DNA of 64,000 nt from UMGS1668 sp035447605 (GCA_035447605.1 DAOTHJ010000009.1:6952-70951); one strand, 5' to 3'; positions 43,591 to 52,711 are shown, numbered from the stretch's first letter. Numbers and translations are program-made. The notes: generated by a model from the sequence alone, not told the origin.

Positions 43591-44199
43591 ATGAAGAAAA
43601 TTCTGGCTGCGTTTATCGCGCTGTTTTTGCTTCTGGCCAGTGTGATCCCGGCGATGGCGGCGACAGGCACCACCTATACCGTCGTGTCGGGCGACACCAT
43701 GTGGAAGATCGCGGTGAAATATCAGGTGGGCTGCAGCGAGCTGATCGCCGCAAATACACAGATTAAAAATGCCAACCTGATCTACCCCGGCAATGTGCTG
43801 ACGATTCCGGGCACCGATACGGCGGTGCGCGCCTACGAAAAAGAGGTCATCCGCCTCGTCAACGAGATCCGCGTTGAAAACGGGCTGAGTGCGCTGACCG
43901 AGAACTGGGAGCTTTCCCGCGTGGCCCGTTATAAGTCTCAGGATATGCATGATCTTGGATATTTCTCTCATACGAGCCCGACCTACGGCTCGCCGTTTGA
44001 GATGATGAAGGCGTTCGGCCTCACTTACCGGAGTGCCGGCGAGAATATCGCCATGGGCTATGCGACGCCGCAGGCGGTCGTCGACGCCTGGATGAACTCC
44101 GCAGGCCACCGCGCGAATATCCTCAACGCCTCCTATACGCAGATCGGCGTCGGATATGTCGCCGACGGCAACTACTGGACCCAGCAGTTTATCGGCTAA
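43591..44199 (+). CDS. LysM-CAP (SCP/YkwD-like) secreted protein
   Basis: 202 residues: signal peptide (1-23, ending AMA), one LysM domain (about 28-72, YTVVSGDTMWKIAVKYQ) for peptidoglycan binding, and a CAP domain (about 82-202) with VIRLVNEIRVENGL, the His/Glu sites in DLGYFSHTSP and SAGENIAMGY, and HRANILN. Bacterial CAP proteins are of uncertain activity; secretion to the cell wall is likely. AAAGGAAGG precedes the start. Confidence 0.9.
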   Translation: MKKILAAFIALFLLLASVIPAMAATGTTYTVVSGDTMWKIAVKYQVGCSELIAANTQIKNANLIYPGNVLTIPGTDTAVRAYEKEVIRLVNEIRVENGLSALTENWELSRVARYKSQDMHDLGYFSHTSPTYGSPFEMMKAFGLTYRSAGENIAMGYATPQAVVDAWMNSAGHRANILNASYTQIGVGYVADGNYWTQQFIG

Positions 44200-44356
44200 A
44201 TTAAAACGGCATGAGCATCGGAATTCTTTTCCGGGAGAGATTTTCTTTCCCATGATTCCGGCGCGCCGCCGCTTTCGGGGAAGCATGCCCCGCTTGCTTT
44301 GAAAAATCCATGGAGAGGGAAGCCCGCATCGGATAACGGGAGGACTTCGCCGGATA

Positions 44357-44402
44357 AAAAAAGCCAAGACAGCGGAAGAATCCGCCGTCTCGGCTTTTTC
44401 TT
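44357..44402. terminator. Bidirectional terminator between the CAP gene and icd
   Basis: AAAAAGCC-AGAC-GCGG / CCGC-GTCT-GGCTTTTT stem; the two genes converge. Confidence 0.9.
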
Positions 44403-44483
44403 TTTCATGTATTCAAGGCAGGCCCGAAGCGCGCTTTCCCGCCTTGAGGGAAAAGGGTATCTGCCGCTTGGGAATGCGGGCTC

Positions 44484-45689
44484 TTACAGGGCCTCGTACT
44501 GCGTGCGGATGGCCCGCAGGAACTCGGCGGTATCCACACAGCGGACGTCGTCCCCCTCGCTGATCTCCGCGAGGTCCTTCGTCATGATGCCGCTCTCAAT
44601 CGTGGCAAGCGCGGCCGCTTCGAGCTTTTTGGCAAATGCGCAAAGCGCCTCGTTGCCGTCGAGCTCGCCCCGCTTATTGAGCGCGCCCGTCCACGCAAAG
44701 ATCGTGGCGATGGGGTTCGTCGAGGTGCTCTCGCCCTGAAGGTAGCGGTGGTAGTGGCGCGTAACGGTGCCGTGCGCGGCCTCGTACTCAAAATTGCCGT
44801 CGGGGCTTACAAGGCAGCTCGTCATCATCGCCAGCGACCCGAAAGCGGTGGAGACCATGTCGCTCATCACGTCGCCGTCGTAGTTCTTGAGCGCCCAGAC
44901 GAAGCCTCCCTCGCTGCGGACCACGCGCGCCACGGCATCGTCGATCAGGGTATAGAAATAGGTGATGCCGGCCTTCTCAAATTTCTCTTTATATTCTTCC
45001 TCATAGATTTTCTGGAAGAGGAGTTTGAAGGTCTGGTCGTACTGCTTGGAAATGGTATCCTTGGTCGAGAACCAGAGATCCTGACAAACCGAGAGGGCGT
45101 ATTCGCAGCAGGCACGCGCGAAGGAGCAGATCGAGCTGTCCTTGTTGTAGGTGCCCTGAAGAACGCCGGGGCATTCGTAGTCATAGATCGTCTGCCGCAC
45201 TTCGGGGCCCCCGTCCGCGGGCGTGAAGAGCAGCTCCGCCTTTCCGGGGCCGGGAACGCGGTATTCGGTCGCCTTATAGACGTCGGCATAGGCGTGGCGG
45301 GCCACGGTGATGGGCTTCGTCCAAGTGCGGATATAGGGCTTGATCCGGCTCGTGAGGATGGCGGCGCGGAAAACGGTTCCATCGAGTGCGGCGCGGATCG
45401 TGCCGTTGGGGCTCGGCCACATCTTCTTGAGGCCGAATTCCTCCACGCGCTGGGCGTTGGGCGTGATGGTCGCGCACTTGACGCCGACGTGGTATTCCTT
45501 GATGGCCTCGGCCGCAGCCACGGTTATTTGATCATCGGTCTCATCCCGTTTCTGGATGCCGAGGTCGTAATATTCGGTATTGAGCGCCACATAAGGCTCA
45601 AGCAGTTCTTCCTTGATCATTTTCCAGATCACACGGGTCATCTCGTCCCCGTCGATCTCCACAATCGGGTTCATCCGGATCTTCTCCAT
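44484..45689 (-). CDS. icd: Isocitrate dehydrogenase (NADP-dependent, eukaryote-like class)
   Basis: 401 residues. IVEIDGDEMTRVIW, SPNGTIRAALDGTVFRA, and DDAVARVVRSEGGFVWALKNYDGD are typical of the homodimeric IDH subfamily related to eukaryotic enzymes. It converts isocitrate to 2-oxoglutarate and NADPH. ATG at 45687-45689 follows GGAAGGA; an upstream in-frame ATG has no ribosome site. Follows acn on the same strand, with the duplicated acn tail lying between them. Confidence 0.94.
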   Translation of the reverse strand: MEKIRMNPIVEIDGDEMTRVIWKMIKEELLEPYVALNTEYYDLGIQKRDETDDQITVAAAEAIKEYHVGVKCATITPNAQRVEEFGLKKMWPSPNGTIRAALDGTVFRAAILTSRIKPYIRTWTKPITVARHAYADVYKATEYRVPGPGKAELLFTPADGGPEVRQTIYDYECPGVLQGTYNKDSSICSFARACCEYALSVCQDLWFSTKDTISKQYDQTFKLLFQKIYEEEYKEKFEKAGITYFYTLIDDAVARVVRSEGGFVWALKNYDGDVMSDMVSTAFGSLAMMTSCLVSPDGNFEYEAAHGTVTRHYHRYLQGESTSTNPIATIFAWTGALNKRGELDGNEALCAFAKKLEAAALATIESGIMTKDLAEISEGDDVRCVDTAEFLRAIRTQYEAL

Positions 45690-45750
45690 GTTTGCGGTTC
45701 CTTCCTTGTCTGTTATTCTGAGGGATGCGGGCGTTTTTCCGTCAGAGCGG

Positions 45751-45870
45751 AACAATACGATTCGTTATTTCGATTCTTTTTTCTGCAAAGCGTAAAAATT
45801 CATCAGGCAGCCGTCGAGCAGGATCTGACGCTCGTCGTCCGTCAGCGCGGCGATGTGCAGCGTAATGGGT
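45751..45870 (-). pseudogene. Duplicated 3' tail of acn
   Basis: 120 bp that match 45901-46020 with four differences (45760, 45771, 45785, 45821) at an offset of 150 bp. Read on the minus strand it gives the aconitase C-terminus ending QKKESK and TAA, with one Ser to Leu change and otherwise synonymous changes. It has no start and lies in the acn-icd gap. Confidence 0.92.
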
Positions 45871-45900
45871 ATGCGGTTTCCCGATACGGCAGAACGGACG

Positions 45901-46020
45901 AACAATACGGTTCGTTATTTTGATTCTTTTTTCTGCGAAGCGTAAAAATTCATCAGGCAGCCGTCGAGCAAGATCTGACGCTCGTCGTCCGTCAGCGCGG
46001 CGATGTGCAGCGTAATGGGT
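45901..46020 (-). repeat. acn 3'-end repeat, genuine copy
   Basis: The true end of acn plus 14 bp after its stop, repeated at 45751-45870. Confidence 0.92.
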
Positions 46021-48194
46021 ACGGTCTTTTCCGACGTGACGATCACGGCCGGGAATTCCGCGGCGCCCGCGGCGAGCAGACTCCGCACGCCGGGAACAAA
46101 CAGAAAATCGCCCGGCTGATAGTCAAAGGACACGTCCTTTTCGATGATGAAGGGCAGCATGCCCCAGTTGATGCAGTTGGAGCGGTAACGCTTGGTGGCG
46201 TATTCGTAGCAGAGATTGGCGCAGCCTCCGAGCACTTTCTGACAGGAGGCGGCCTGTTCCCTTGCGGAGCCGTCGCCCGGCTTTGTGCAGAAGATGGCGG
46301 AGCCGAACTGCGTCTTTTCGAGCAGATCGGGGTCCGCGCCGGCGCGCTTGAGCACGTTCCGCAGATCCTCCGGCGCATGGCCGGAGGCGCGGGCGGCCTC
46401 CTTCTCCCGGATTGCCTTGGCCCGGCCCACATAGGCGGGGTCGCGGCGGGAGAGCGTGAATTCGGCGAGCCGGAGCGGGTTGGAGCGGTAGCTGGAGGTC
46501 TCGCCGGAGGGGATCAGCTCGTCGGTCGTCGTAACCTCGTCGTGGATGACGCTCGCAAGCTCGATCAGCAGGTTTTCGCCGAGCGACGGGAATTTCGGCC
46601 ATTCCGCGATGTTGGGGCCGTATTTAAGCTCCGTCTCCGGATGAGGATTTCCCCAGCCGAAGTAGACCCGTTTCTGATATACGCCGGAATCGAAGGAGAG
46701 CGCGTGCGGGGCGGGCGGCGTATAGTCCACCTCCGCGGCGGAGGTGAGCATGCCGTGGTTCCGGGCGGTGGCGGCGATGCTGCGGGCGTCCATCAGCATG
46801 ACGGCGGCAAGCTGGCCCTCGCCGGGCTTGGAGCCCTCGCGGTTCGGAAAGTTCCGGGTGGTGTGGCGGATGGAAAGGCCATTGTTGGCCGGTACGTCTC
46901 CGGCGCCGAAACACGGCCCGCAGAAGCAGGATTTAAAGAGCGCGCCGCTTTCAAGGAGCCGCTGCTGGATGCCGTCCTTGAGCAGCTCCAGATTGACCGG
47001 CATGCTGGAGGGATAGACGGAGAGCGAAAAACCGCCGTCGCCAGTGCTTTGGCCTTCGAGAATGGCGGCGGCCTCGACGATGTTGTCGTACATGCCGCCG
47101 GAGCAGCCCGCGATCTCACCCTGGTCGACCCAGAGACGGCCGTCCCGGATTTTTTCCGTCAGATGAAGAGCGGCCTTTTTGCCGAGCTGCTCCTCCGCGC
47201 GCTTCTCTACGGCGCGCAGAATGTCGCCGGGATTCTCAATCAGCTCCCGGAGCGTCACGGCCTCGGAGGGATGGAACGGCAGGGCCGCCATCGGCTCGAT
47301 CGTAGAGAGGTCGATTTCAATCATGGCGTCGTAGTAGGCGCCCTCCACGGGAGAAAGAGGGCGATACTCCCCGGCGCGTCCGTGGACGGAGAGATACTCC
47401 TCCACGGCGCCGTCGGTCGCCCAGATCGAGCTTAAACAGGCGGTCTCCGTCGTCATCACGTCGATGCCGATGCGAAAATCCATCGGCAGCTTCGCAACGC
47501 CCGGGCCTGCGAATTCGAGGATGCGGTTTTTCGCAAAGCCGTTTTTATAGACGGCGCCGCATAGGGCGACGGCCACATCCTGCGGCCCGACCCCGTGGCC
47601 CGGTGCGCCCGTCAGATAGACGAGCACCACCTGCGGTGCGGATACGTCATAGGTATTTTCCAAAAGCTGTTTAACGAGCTCAGGGCCGCCCTCGCCGACG
47701 CCGAGCGTGCCCAGCGCGCCGAAGCGGGTGTGGCTGTCGGAGCCGAGGATCATCTTTCCACAGCCGGCGAGCATTTCGCGGGCGTACTGGTGGATGACCG
47801 CAAGGTTCGCCGGCACATAGATGCCGCCGAATTTCTGCGCCGCCGAGAGGCCGAAGACATGGTCGTCCTCATTGATCGTGCCGCCCACCGCACAGAGGCT
47901 GTTGTGGCAGTTCGTCAGCACATAAGGGAGGGGAAAATGCGTGAGTCCGCTCGCCTTGGCGGTCTGGATGATGCCCACATAGGTGATGTCGTGGGAGATC
48001 AGGCTGTCGAAGCGGATCCGCAGGGTATCCCCACCACCGGAGCGGTCGTGCCCGCGCAGAATGGAATAGGCGATGGTCTTTTCCCGTGCGGGAAGATCCG
48101 CTGCGGGAGCCTCGGCCGTAGCGGCTGTGGCCGTAGCGGCTTCGGCCGGCGCCCCGTTTCGCCAATATACGCCTTTATCGTGTAATGTGATCAT
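45915..48194 (-). CDS. acn: Aconitate hydratase
   Basis: 759 residues. Cluster ligands are visible in NCHNSLC region and in CFCGPCFGAG; substrate-binding parts LGSDSHTRFGALG and SIRHTTRNFPNREG are present. It isomerises citrate to isocitrate. Near the N-terminus (about 16-36) there is an Ala/Thr/Glu-rich insertion encoded by a short GGCCGTAGCGGCT-type repeat. ATG at 48192-48194 follows GGAGGG. In one strand unit with icd and divergent from gltA. Confidence 0.94.
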   Translation of the reverse strand: MITLHDKGVYWRNGAPAEAATATAATAEAPAADLPAREKTIAYSILRGHDRSGGGDTLRIRFDSLISHDITYVGIIQTAKASGLTHFPLPYVLTNCHNSLCAVGGTINEDDHVFGLSAAQKFGGIYVPANLAVIHQYAREMLAGCGKMILGSDSHTRFGALGTLGVGEGGPELVKQLLENTYDVSAPQVVLVYLTGAPGHGVGPQDVAVALCGAVYKNGFAKNRILEFAGPGVAKLPMDFRIGIDVMTTETACLSSIWATDGAVEEYLSVHGRAGEYRPLSPVEGAYYDAMIEIDLSTIEPMAALPFHPSEAVTLRELIENPGDILRAVEKRAEEQLGKKAALHLTEKIRDGRLWVDQGEIAGCSGGMYDNIVEAAAILEGQSTGDGGFSLSVYPSSMPVNLELLKDGIQQRLLESGALFKSCFCGPCFGAGDVPANNGLSIRHTTRNFPNREGSKPGEGQLAAVMLMDARSIAATARNHGMLTSAAEVDYTPPAPHALSFDSGVYQKRVYFGWGNPHPETELKYGPNIAEWPKFPSLGENLLIELASVIHDEVTTTDELIPSGETSSYRSNPLRLAEFTLSRRDPAYVGRAKAIREKEAARASGHAPEDLRNVLKRAGADPDLLEKTQFGSAIFCTKPGDGSAREQAASCQKVLGGCANLCYEYATKRYRSNCINWGMLPFIIEKDVSFDYQPGDFLFVPGVRSLLAAGAAEFPAVIVTSEKTVPITLHIAALTDDERQILLDGCLMNFYASQKKESK

Positions 48195-48420
48195 ATCGCC
48201 CTCCGAAGATCTGTAAAAATTGCGTTTGCTTTCGTCCTTGTTTTATGATTGGCCGCCGCCACAGGCAAGCGCCGCGGGCGGGCCATTCAAATCATCGTCA
48301 TATGGCTGACTTTCGGTTCCTGCGGCTATTTTACCATAGGTTCCGCCGGATGAACAGCCGAACTTTCGCCCGGCGTTTTCCAATAAATAAAACGACGGCA
48401 GAACGGCCGCCTTATAAGTA
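48195..48420. other. acn leader
   Basis: About 225 nt of 5' leader between the acn promoter and the ribosome site. No recognised regulatory RNA. Confidence 0.4.
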
Positions 48421-48448
48421 TTATACCATATGAATCTTAACTGGCAAG
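48421..48448 (-). promoter_or_regulatory. Promoter of acn-icd
   Basis: Minus strand TTGCCA (48448-48443), 16-bp spacer, TATAAT (48426-48421). Confidence 0.72.
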
Positions 48449-48545
48449 AGAAATGCACCTATCGGGCGCGGAATTTTCACATTGTTGGGGAAAAGAAAGA
48501 AAAGGTGGGGATATTTGTGTAAATTTGCAAAAATAAAAATGGGAC

Positions 48546-48574
48546 TTGCAAAATTCATGGATATCAGGTACAAT
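48546..48574 (+). promoter_or_regulatory. Promoter of gltA
   Basis: TTGCAA at 48546-48551, 17-bp spacer, TACAAT at 48569-48574. Confidence 0.75.
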
Positions 48575-48631
48575 AGCAATCAATTCCAGAAATGGGAGCA
48601 CAAAAATAAAATGACTGGAGGGCGCGTTACC

Positions 48632-49999
48632 ATGATATACGACACGGACTTGCCGGTGGCCTATGCTGCAAAAGTTGCCGACAGTGTGCGCGAGGAGTAC
48701 ACAATAGACAAGAAACTGGTCACCGAGGAGGGTGTCAAGCGCGGCCTTCGGAATGCCGACGGCACAGGCGTGCTGGCGGGCATCACCCGGATCGGCAGCG
48801 TGATGGGCTACTATGTGGAAGACGAGATGCGCGTGCCGATGGAGGGCAAACTCTATTACCGCGGCATCGACGTGGAAGATATTGTGGCCTCCAACCGGAA
48901 AAACAACATCTTTGGATATGAAGAGGTGGCCTACCTGCTGCTGATGGGCAAGCTGCCGACCGCTCAGGAAATTCAGGATTTCGACGAGGTGCTCTCCAAG
49001 GCGCGCGTCCTTCCGGAAAATTTCACCGAGGATATCATCATGCGGGCGCCCAGCGCCAACATCATGAATAAACTTGCGAGCTGCGTGCTGGCCCTTTACA
49101 GCTACGACCCCAACCCGGAGGACAATTCGCTGGAAAATATGCTCCGCACCTCCATCGAGCTGATCGGGCGCCTGCCGGTGCTCGTCGCCAACTCCTATGC
49201 GGTGATGCGTCATCATTATCAGGAAAAATCCCTTTACATCCACCAGCCCAAGGAGAATCTCTCGCTTGCGGAGAACTTCCTGCGCATGGTTCGCCCGGAT
49301 AAACAGTATACCGACGAGGAAGCAAAGCTCCTCGATACGATGCTGGTGCTCCACGCCGAGCACGGCGGCGGCAACAACTCCGCCTTCGTCTGCCGGGCGC
49401 TCTCGAGCTCCGGAACGGATACATACAGCGCGATCGCGGGCGCCCTCGGCTCGCTCAAAGGGCCTCTGCACGGCGGCGCCAACGCAAAGGTCATCGAGAT
49501 GTTCCATTACATCAAGGAGAACGTATCCGATCCCACTGATGACGGCATGATGCGGGATTATCTCGGCAAAATTCTCGACGGCGAGGCGGGCGACCGTTCC
49601 GGTAAGATCTTCGGCATCGGCCATGCGGTCTATACGGTCTCCGACCCAAGAGCGAAGCTCATCAAGAAATTTGCGCGCGAGGTGGCGGAGAAAAAGGGCA
49701 TCGACACCCACGACCTCGACATCATGGAGACCGTGGAGCGCGTCGCGGTGCCGCTCATCATGGAGCGCAAGAATCAGGAGATCCCGATGTGCGCCAATGT
49801 GGATCTCTATTCCGGCCTTGTCTACGGCATCCTTGGCATTCCGCAGGAGCTCTATACGCCGCTGTTTGCGGTCTCCCGCATCTCCGGCTGGTGCGCCAAC
49901 CGGATCGAGGAGGTCATGACGGGCGGCAGGATCATGCGCCCGGCCTACCGCGCCTATGTGAAGCGGATCCCCTATGTGGAGATGGACGAGCGGGAATAA
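48632..49999 (+). CDS. gltA: Citrate synthase
   Basis: 455 residues. Catalytic regions LHAEHGGGNNSAF, LKGPLHGGANAK and GIGHAVYTVSDPRA contain the active His and Asp. Condenses oxaloacetate and acetyl-CoA. ATG 48632 follows GGAGGG; the frame is open further upstream but without ribosome site and over the promoter. With acn and icd it makes 2-oxoglutarate for glutamate synthesis. Confidence 0.95.
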   Translation: MIYDTDLPVAYAAKVADSVREEYTIDKKLVTEEGVKRGLRNADGTGVLAGITRIGSVMGYYVEDEMRVPMEGKLYYRGIDVEDIVASNRKNNIFGYEEVAYLLLMGKLPTAQEIQDFDEVLSKARVLPENFTEDIIMRAPSANIMNKLASCVLALYSYDPNPEDNSLENMLRTSIELIGRLPVLVANSYAVMRHHYQEKSLYIHQPKENLSLAENFLRMVRPDKQYTDEEAKLLDTMLVLHAEHGGGNNSAFVCRALSSSGTDTYSAIAGALGSLKGPLHGGANAKVIEMFHYIKENVSDPTDDGMMRDYLGKILDGEAGDRSGKIFGIGHAVYTVSDPRAKLIKKFAREVAEKKGIDTHDLDIMETVERVAVPLIMERKNQEIPMCANVDLYSGLVYGILGIPQELYTPLFAVSRISGWCANRIEEVMTGGRIMRPAYRAYVKRIPYVEMDERE

Positions 50000-50016
50000 A
50001 CAAGAAGAAAAAATTC

Positions 50017-50047
50017 GCCCGGGATGGAGAACATCCCGGGCATTTTT
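50017..50047 (+). terminator. Terminator of gltA
   Basis: GCCCGGGATG / CATCCCGGGC stem, then ATTTTT. Confidence 0.88.
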
Positions 50048-50182
50048 ATATGGTGCCGGAGAGGCCGGCCGCTTCCGGATTTCCGGTAAAACAATCCGCC
50101 GAAAAAGCGTGCCGGTTATGTTTGCGGGTTCTCCGACTCCTTTTTGGAGGTTGCGGATTTCACCTGTTCGCCGGAAAAGAAA

Positions 50183-50222
50183 TCAAAAATGACGCCCGCA
50201 TCCTCACTCCGGGATGCGGGCG
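50183..50222 (-). terminator. Terminator of the small minus-strand gene
   Basis: GCCCGCATCC / GGATGCGGGC stem; on the minus strand it is followed by GTCATTTTTG. A T7 run also exists on the plus side further out. Confidence 0.65.
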
Positions 50223-50248
50223 CAGTCCTTGTTTTTTTAAAAAATGGT

Positions 50249-50431
50249 TCAGATGATTTTGGCCGGAACGGGGCCGTCTTTTTCTTCGTAGTTCCAGCGG
50301 ATGCAGACCGGGTTTTTCTGAAATTTCCCGCAGCCGGGCTTGCCTTCCTGAGGCTTTGGGCTCCCGCCCTCGGCTTCCAGCAGTTCCTTGACCGCCTCCC
50401 GGATCGCTTCTTCACGGACAGAATCTGACAC
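50249..50431 (-). CDS. Small hypothetical protein (60 aa)
   Basis: Starts with GTG at 50429-50431, seven bases after AAAGGAGA, and ends at 50249. An acidic N-terminal helix (VREEAIREAVKELLEAEGG) is followed by PGCGKFQKNPVCIRWNYEEKDGP with two cysteines. The frame stays open upstream, but the ribosome site and composition support this start. Function unknown. Confidence 0.65.
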   Translation of the reverse strand: MSDSVREEAIREAVKELLEAEGGSPKPQEGKPGCGKFQKNPVCIRWNYEEKDGPVPAKII

Positions 50432-50659
50432 GGCAATTCTCCTTTCCCTGTGCTTTTCCTCCCGCGACTTTATTGTATCGCCTCCCGGAATCTTTGCAAG
50501 GAAAACGGCCGCATCCGGCAAATTCAGAAAGAAATCCGGCAGAAACGGAATAATGCAACCGCTTTGAGCATGCTCAAAATGGACCTGGCGCCCGGCAGCC
50601 AAAAGGGAACCGCCGGTATCCGCCGCGTCACGATTTCGGCACAAGGGCTTTATCAATAA
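50432..50659. other. Intergenic segment
   Basis: No supported gene. A 69-codon plus-strand frame (50450-50659) ends exactly at a terminator but lacks a ribosome site. Confidence 0.4.
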
Positions 50660-50701
50660 AGACCGCCGGAGGGCCCATCGGGCTTCCCAGCGGTTCTTTT
50701 T
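50660..50701 (+). terminator. Plus-strand terminator without an assigned gene
   Basis: GACCGC-GGGCCC / GGGCTT-GCGGTTC hairpin followed by CTTTTT. No plus-strand gene precedes it. Confidence 0.55.
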
Positions 50702-50715
50702 ATCATGGAAAATAG

Positions 50716-50764
50716 AGAAAAAAGGTGCCGGGCAGCCGCTCTTCAAAGCAGCTGTCCGGCACAT
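50716..50764 (-). terminator. Terminator of the metK-SGNH gene
   Basis: On the minus strand GTGCCGGACAGC pairs with GCTGCCCGGCAC and is followed by CTTTTTTC. Confidence 0.85.
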
Positions 50765-50785
50765 CATTTTAAGAAATTATAAAGG

Positions 50786-52711
50786 TCAGACGTATGCGCG
50801 GCGGCCGAAGTAGTCGCCGACCGTCTTGTAGATCAGCTGCTGGCCCTCCCGGTTGGGATGAATGCCGTCCGAGCAGAGCAGATCCGACGGGTTGCGCCGC
50901 ATCAGGAACGGCGTGCGGATGTCGATGAGCGGCAGATTCCATTTGAGCGCGATATCGGAGACCTGCTGGCTGAACATCTCCTGCCCGAAATAGATGCCCT
51001 TGACGGAGCCGCCGAGCCATTTGAGGATATTCTCCTTATTGAGTCCTTTCCCGATGAAGGCGAAATACCGTTCAGGATCGATCGGCGGCAGGTTGAGCAG
51101 AAAGACCTGCGAGACCTGTTTTTTAAGGAAAGAGATCAGGGAATCAAAGGTGGAGGCGAATGCCGACAAGGGCGTGTTGGGGTCATGGGCGACATCCGGG
51201 TTTTCGGCGATCTCGGGCCAGCGAAAATCGGAGTCGTTTCCGCCGTAGGCGACGAAGACCTCGCTGTCCTTCAGCGTCTCGGCGTTCTTCTGCGCGATCT
51301 GAAGGCCCTTGGGCAGCGTGCAGCCGAAGCGGGAGAGATTGACGATATCGAGGCCCGTGGTCTCCTTGAAAAGATCCACGCAGCCGTAGCCGGAATTCGT
51401 ATAGCGGTTCCGCTCTTCGCTCCAGACGACTCCCTTGGCGATGGAGTCGCCGAGTACGCAGAATTTCTGCTCCGTGCGGGGCTCAAAATCCGCAGCCGGG
51501 GCGGCCTCTTTTTCAAAATCTCCCTCTTCCTCATGGGAGACGACGGCCGGATGCCCGCCGGAGGAGGCGGTCCATTCCTCTGCGAGATCGGTTTTCTCCC
51601 AGGGCAGGCCCGCGGCGTTGCTGCCGAAATGCCCGTAGCAGGAGACGCGGGAATAAAGCGGGCTGCGCAGGCCGAGCCGCCGGATAATGGCGGAGGGGCG
51701 CAGATCCACGGTGCTTTTGATTTTTTCCAGAATCTTCTCAACCGCAACATGCTCGGTGCAGAAGGTATCTACCCGCAGAGAGACCGGCTGCGCGACGCCG
51801 ATGGCGTAGCCAACCTGCACTTCACAGCGGTCGGCATATCCGGCGGCAACGATGTTTTTCGCAAGATAGCGGGCCATGTAGGCGCCGCTGCGGTCCACCT
51901 TCGTGGGATCCTTGCCGGAGAAGGCGCCGCCGCCGTGACGGGAGTAGCCGCCGTAGGTATCGGCGATCAGCTTACGTCCCGTAAGGCCGGAGTCTCCGGC
52001 CGGGCCGCCGATGATGAAGCGGCCGGTGGGGTTAATCAGATATTCCGTCTGCTCATCCAGCATGGATGCCGGAAGCGTCGGAAGAATGACATGTTTAACA
52101 ACATCATGGCGCAGCGTATCCTCGTCGGTGTAGGCCTCGTGCTGGGAGGAGACGACGACCGTCTTGATCCGGCAGGGAACACCGTCGCGGTACTCGACCG
52201 TCACCTGCGATTTGCCGTCCGGCAGCAGGTAGGGCAGGATGTTGTTATGCCGGACATAGGCGAGCCTGCGAGAGAGCGCATGGGCAAGCTCGATCGGCAG
52301 CGGCATCAGGCATTCGGTCTCCCGGCACGCATAGCCGAACATGATGCCCTGGTCGCCGGCGCCGCTGTCGAGCGGATCGCTGCGGTCCACGCCCATCGCA
52401 ATGTCCGGGGACTGCTCGTGGAGATCCACCGTGACGTCGCAGCTTCCGGCATCAAAGCCGTGGCCGGCTTCCGTGTAGCCGATCTCCGTGATGACGCCGC
52501 GGGCGATCTGCGCATAATCCACTCTTGCCTTGGAAGTGATCTCGCCGAAGATATGGAGCTTGTCCGGGATGGCCGTGACTTCGCAGGCAACCCGGGAGTA
52601 GGGATCCTCTTTCAGGAGCTCATCCAAGATCCGGTCGGCGATCTGATCGCACACTTTGTCGGGGTGGCCTTCCGTGACGCTTTCCGAAGTGAAATAACTG
52701 ATGTCTGGCAT
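50786..52711 (-). CDS. metK: S-adenosylmethionine synthetase fused to an SGNH/GDSL hydrolase
   Basis: 641 residues in one frame. Residues 1 to about 385 are a complete MetK: SESVTEGHPDKVCDQ, GAGDQGIMFGYA, GRFIIGGPAGDSGLTGRK and GGGAFSGKDPTKVDRS. A charged linker (about 386-417) leads into an SGNH hydrolase (about 418-641) with LGDSIAKG (nucleophile S423), AYGGNDSDF and DGIHP (D615/H618), so the triad is intact. MetK makes SAM from Met and ATP; the partner domain is probably an esterase or acyl hydrolase of unknown substrate. ATG at 52709-52711 follows AGAGGT. Long leader and strong promoter upstream. Confidence 0.93.
   Translation of the reverse strand: MPDISYFTSESVTEGHPDKVCDQIADRILDELLKEDPYSRVACEVTAIPDKLHIFGEITSKARVDYAQIARGVITEIGYTEAGHGFDAGSCDVTVDLHEQSPDIAMGVDRSDPLDSGAGDQGIMFGYACRETECLMPLPIELAHALSRRLAYVRHNNILPYLLPDGKSQVTVEYRDGVPCRIKTVVVSSQHEAYTDEDTLRHDVVKHVILPTLPASMLDEQTEYLINPTGRFIIGGPAGDSGLTGRKLIADTYGGYSRHGGGAFSGKDPTKVDRSGAYMARYLAKNIVAAGYADRCEVQVGYAIGVAQPVSLRVDTFCTEHVAVEKILEKIKSTVDLRPSAIIRRLGLRSPLYSRVSCYGHFGSNAAGLPWEKTDLAEEWTASSGGHPAVVSHEEEGDFEKEAAPAADFEPRTEQKFCVLGDSIAKGVVWSEERNRYTNSGYGCVDLFKETTGLDIVNLSRFGCTLPKGLQIAQKNAETLKDSEVFVAYGGNDSDFRWPEIAENPDVAHDPNTPLSAFASTFDSLISFLKKQVSQVFLLNLPPIDPERYFAFIGKGLNKENILKWLGGSVKGIYFGQEMFSQQVSDIALKWNLPLIDIRTPFLMRRNPSDLLCSDGIHPNREGQQLIYKTVGDYFGRRAYV

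Noticed and set aside
46005..47435. 476-codon plus-strand frame opposite acn
   Set aside because: Antisense shadow of aconitase in GC-rich DNA.
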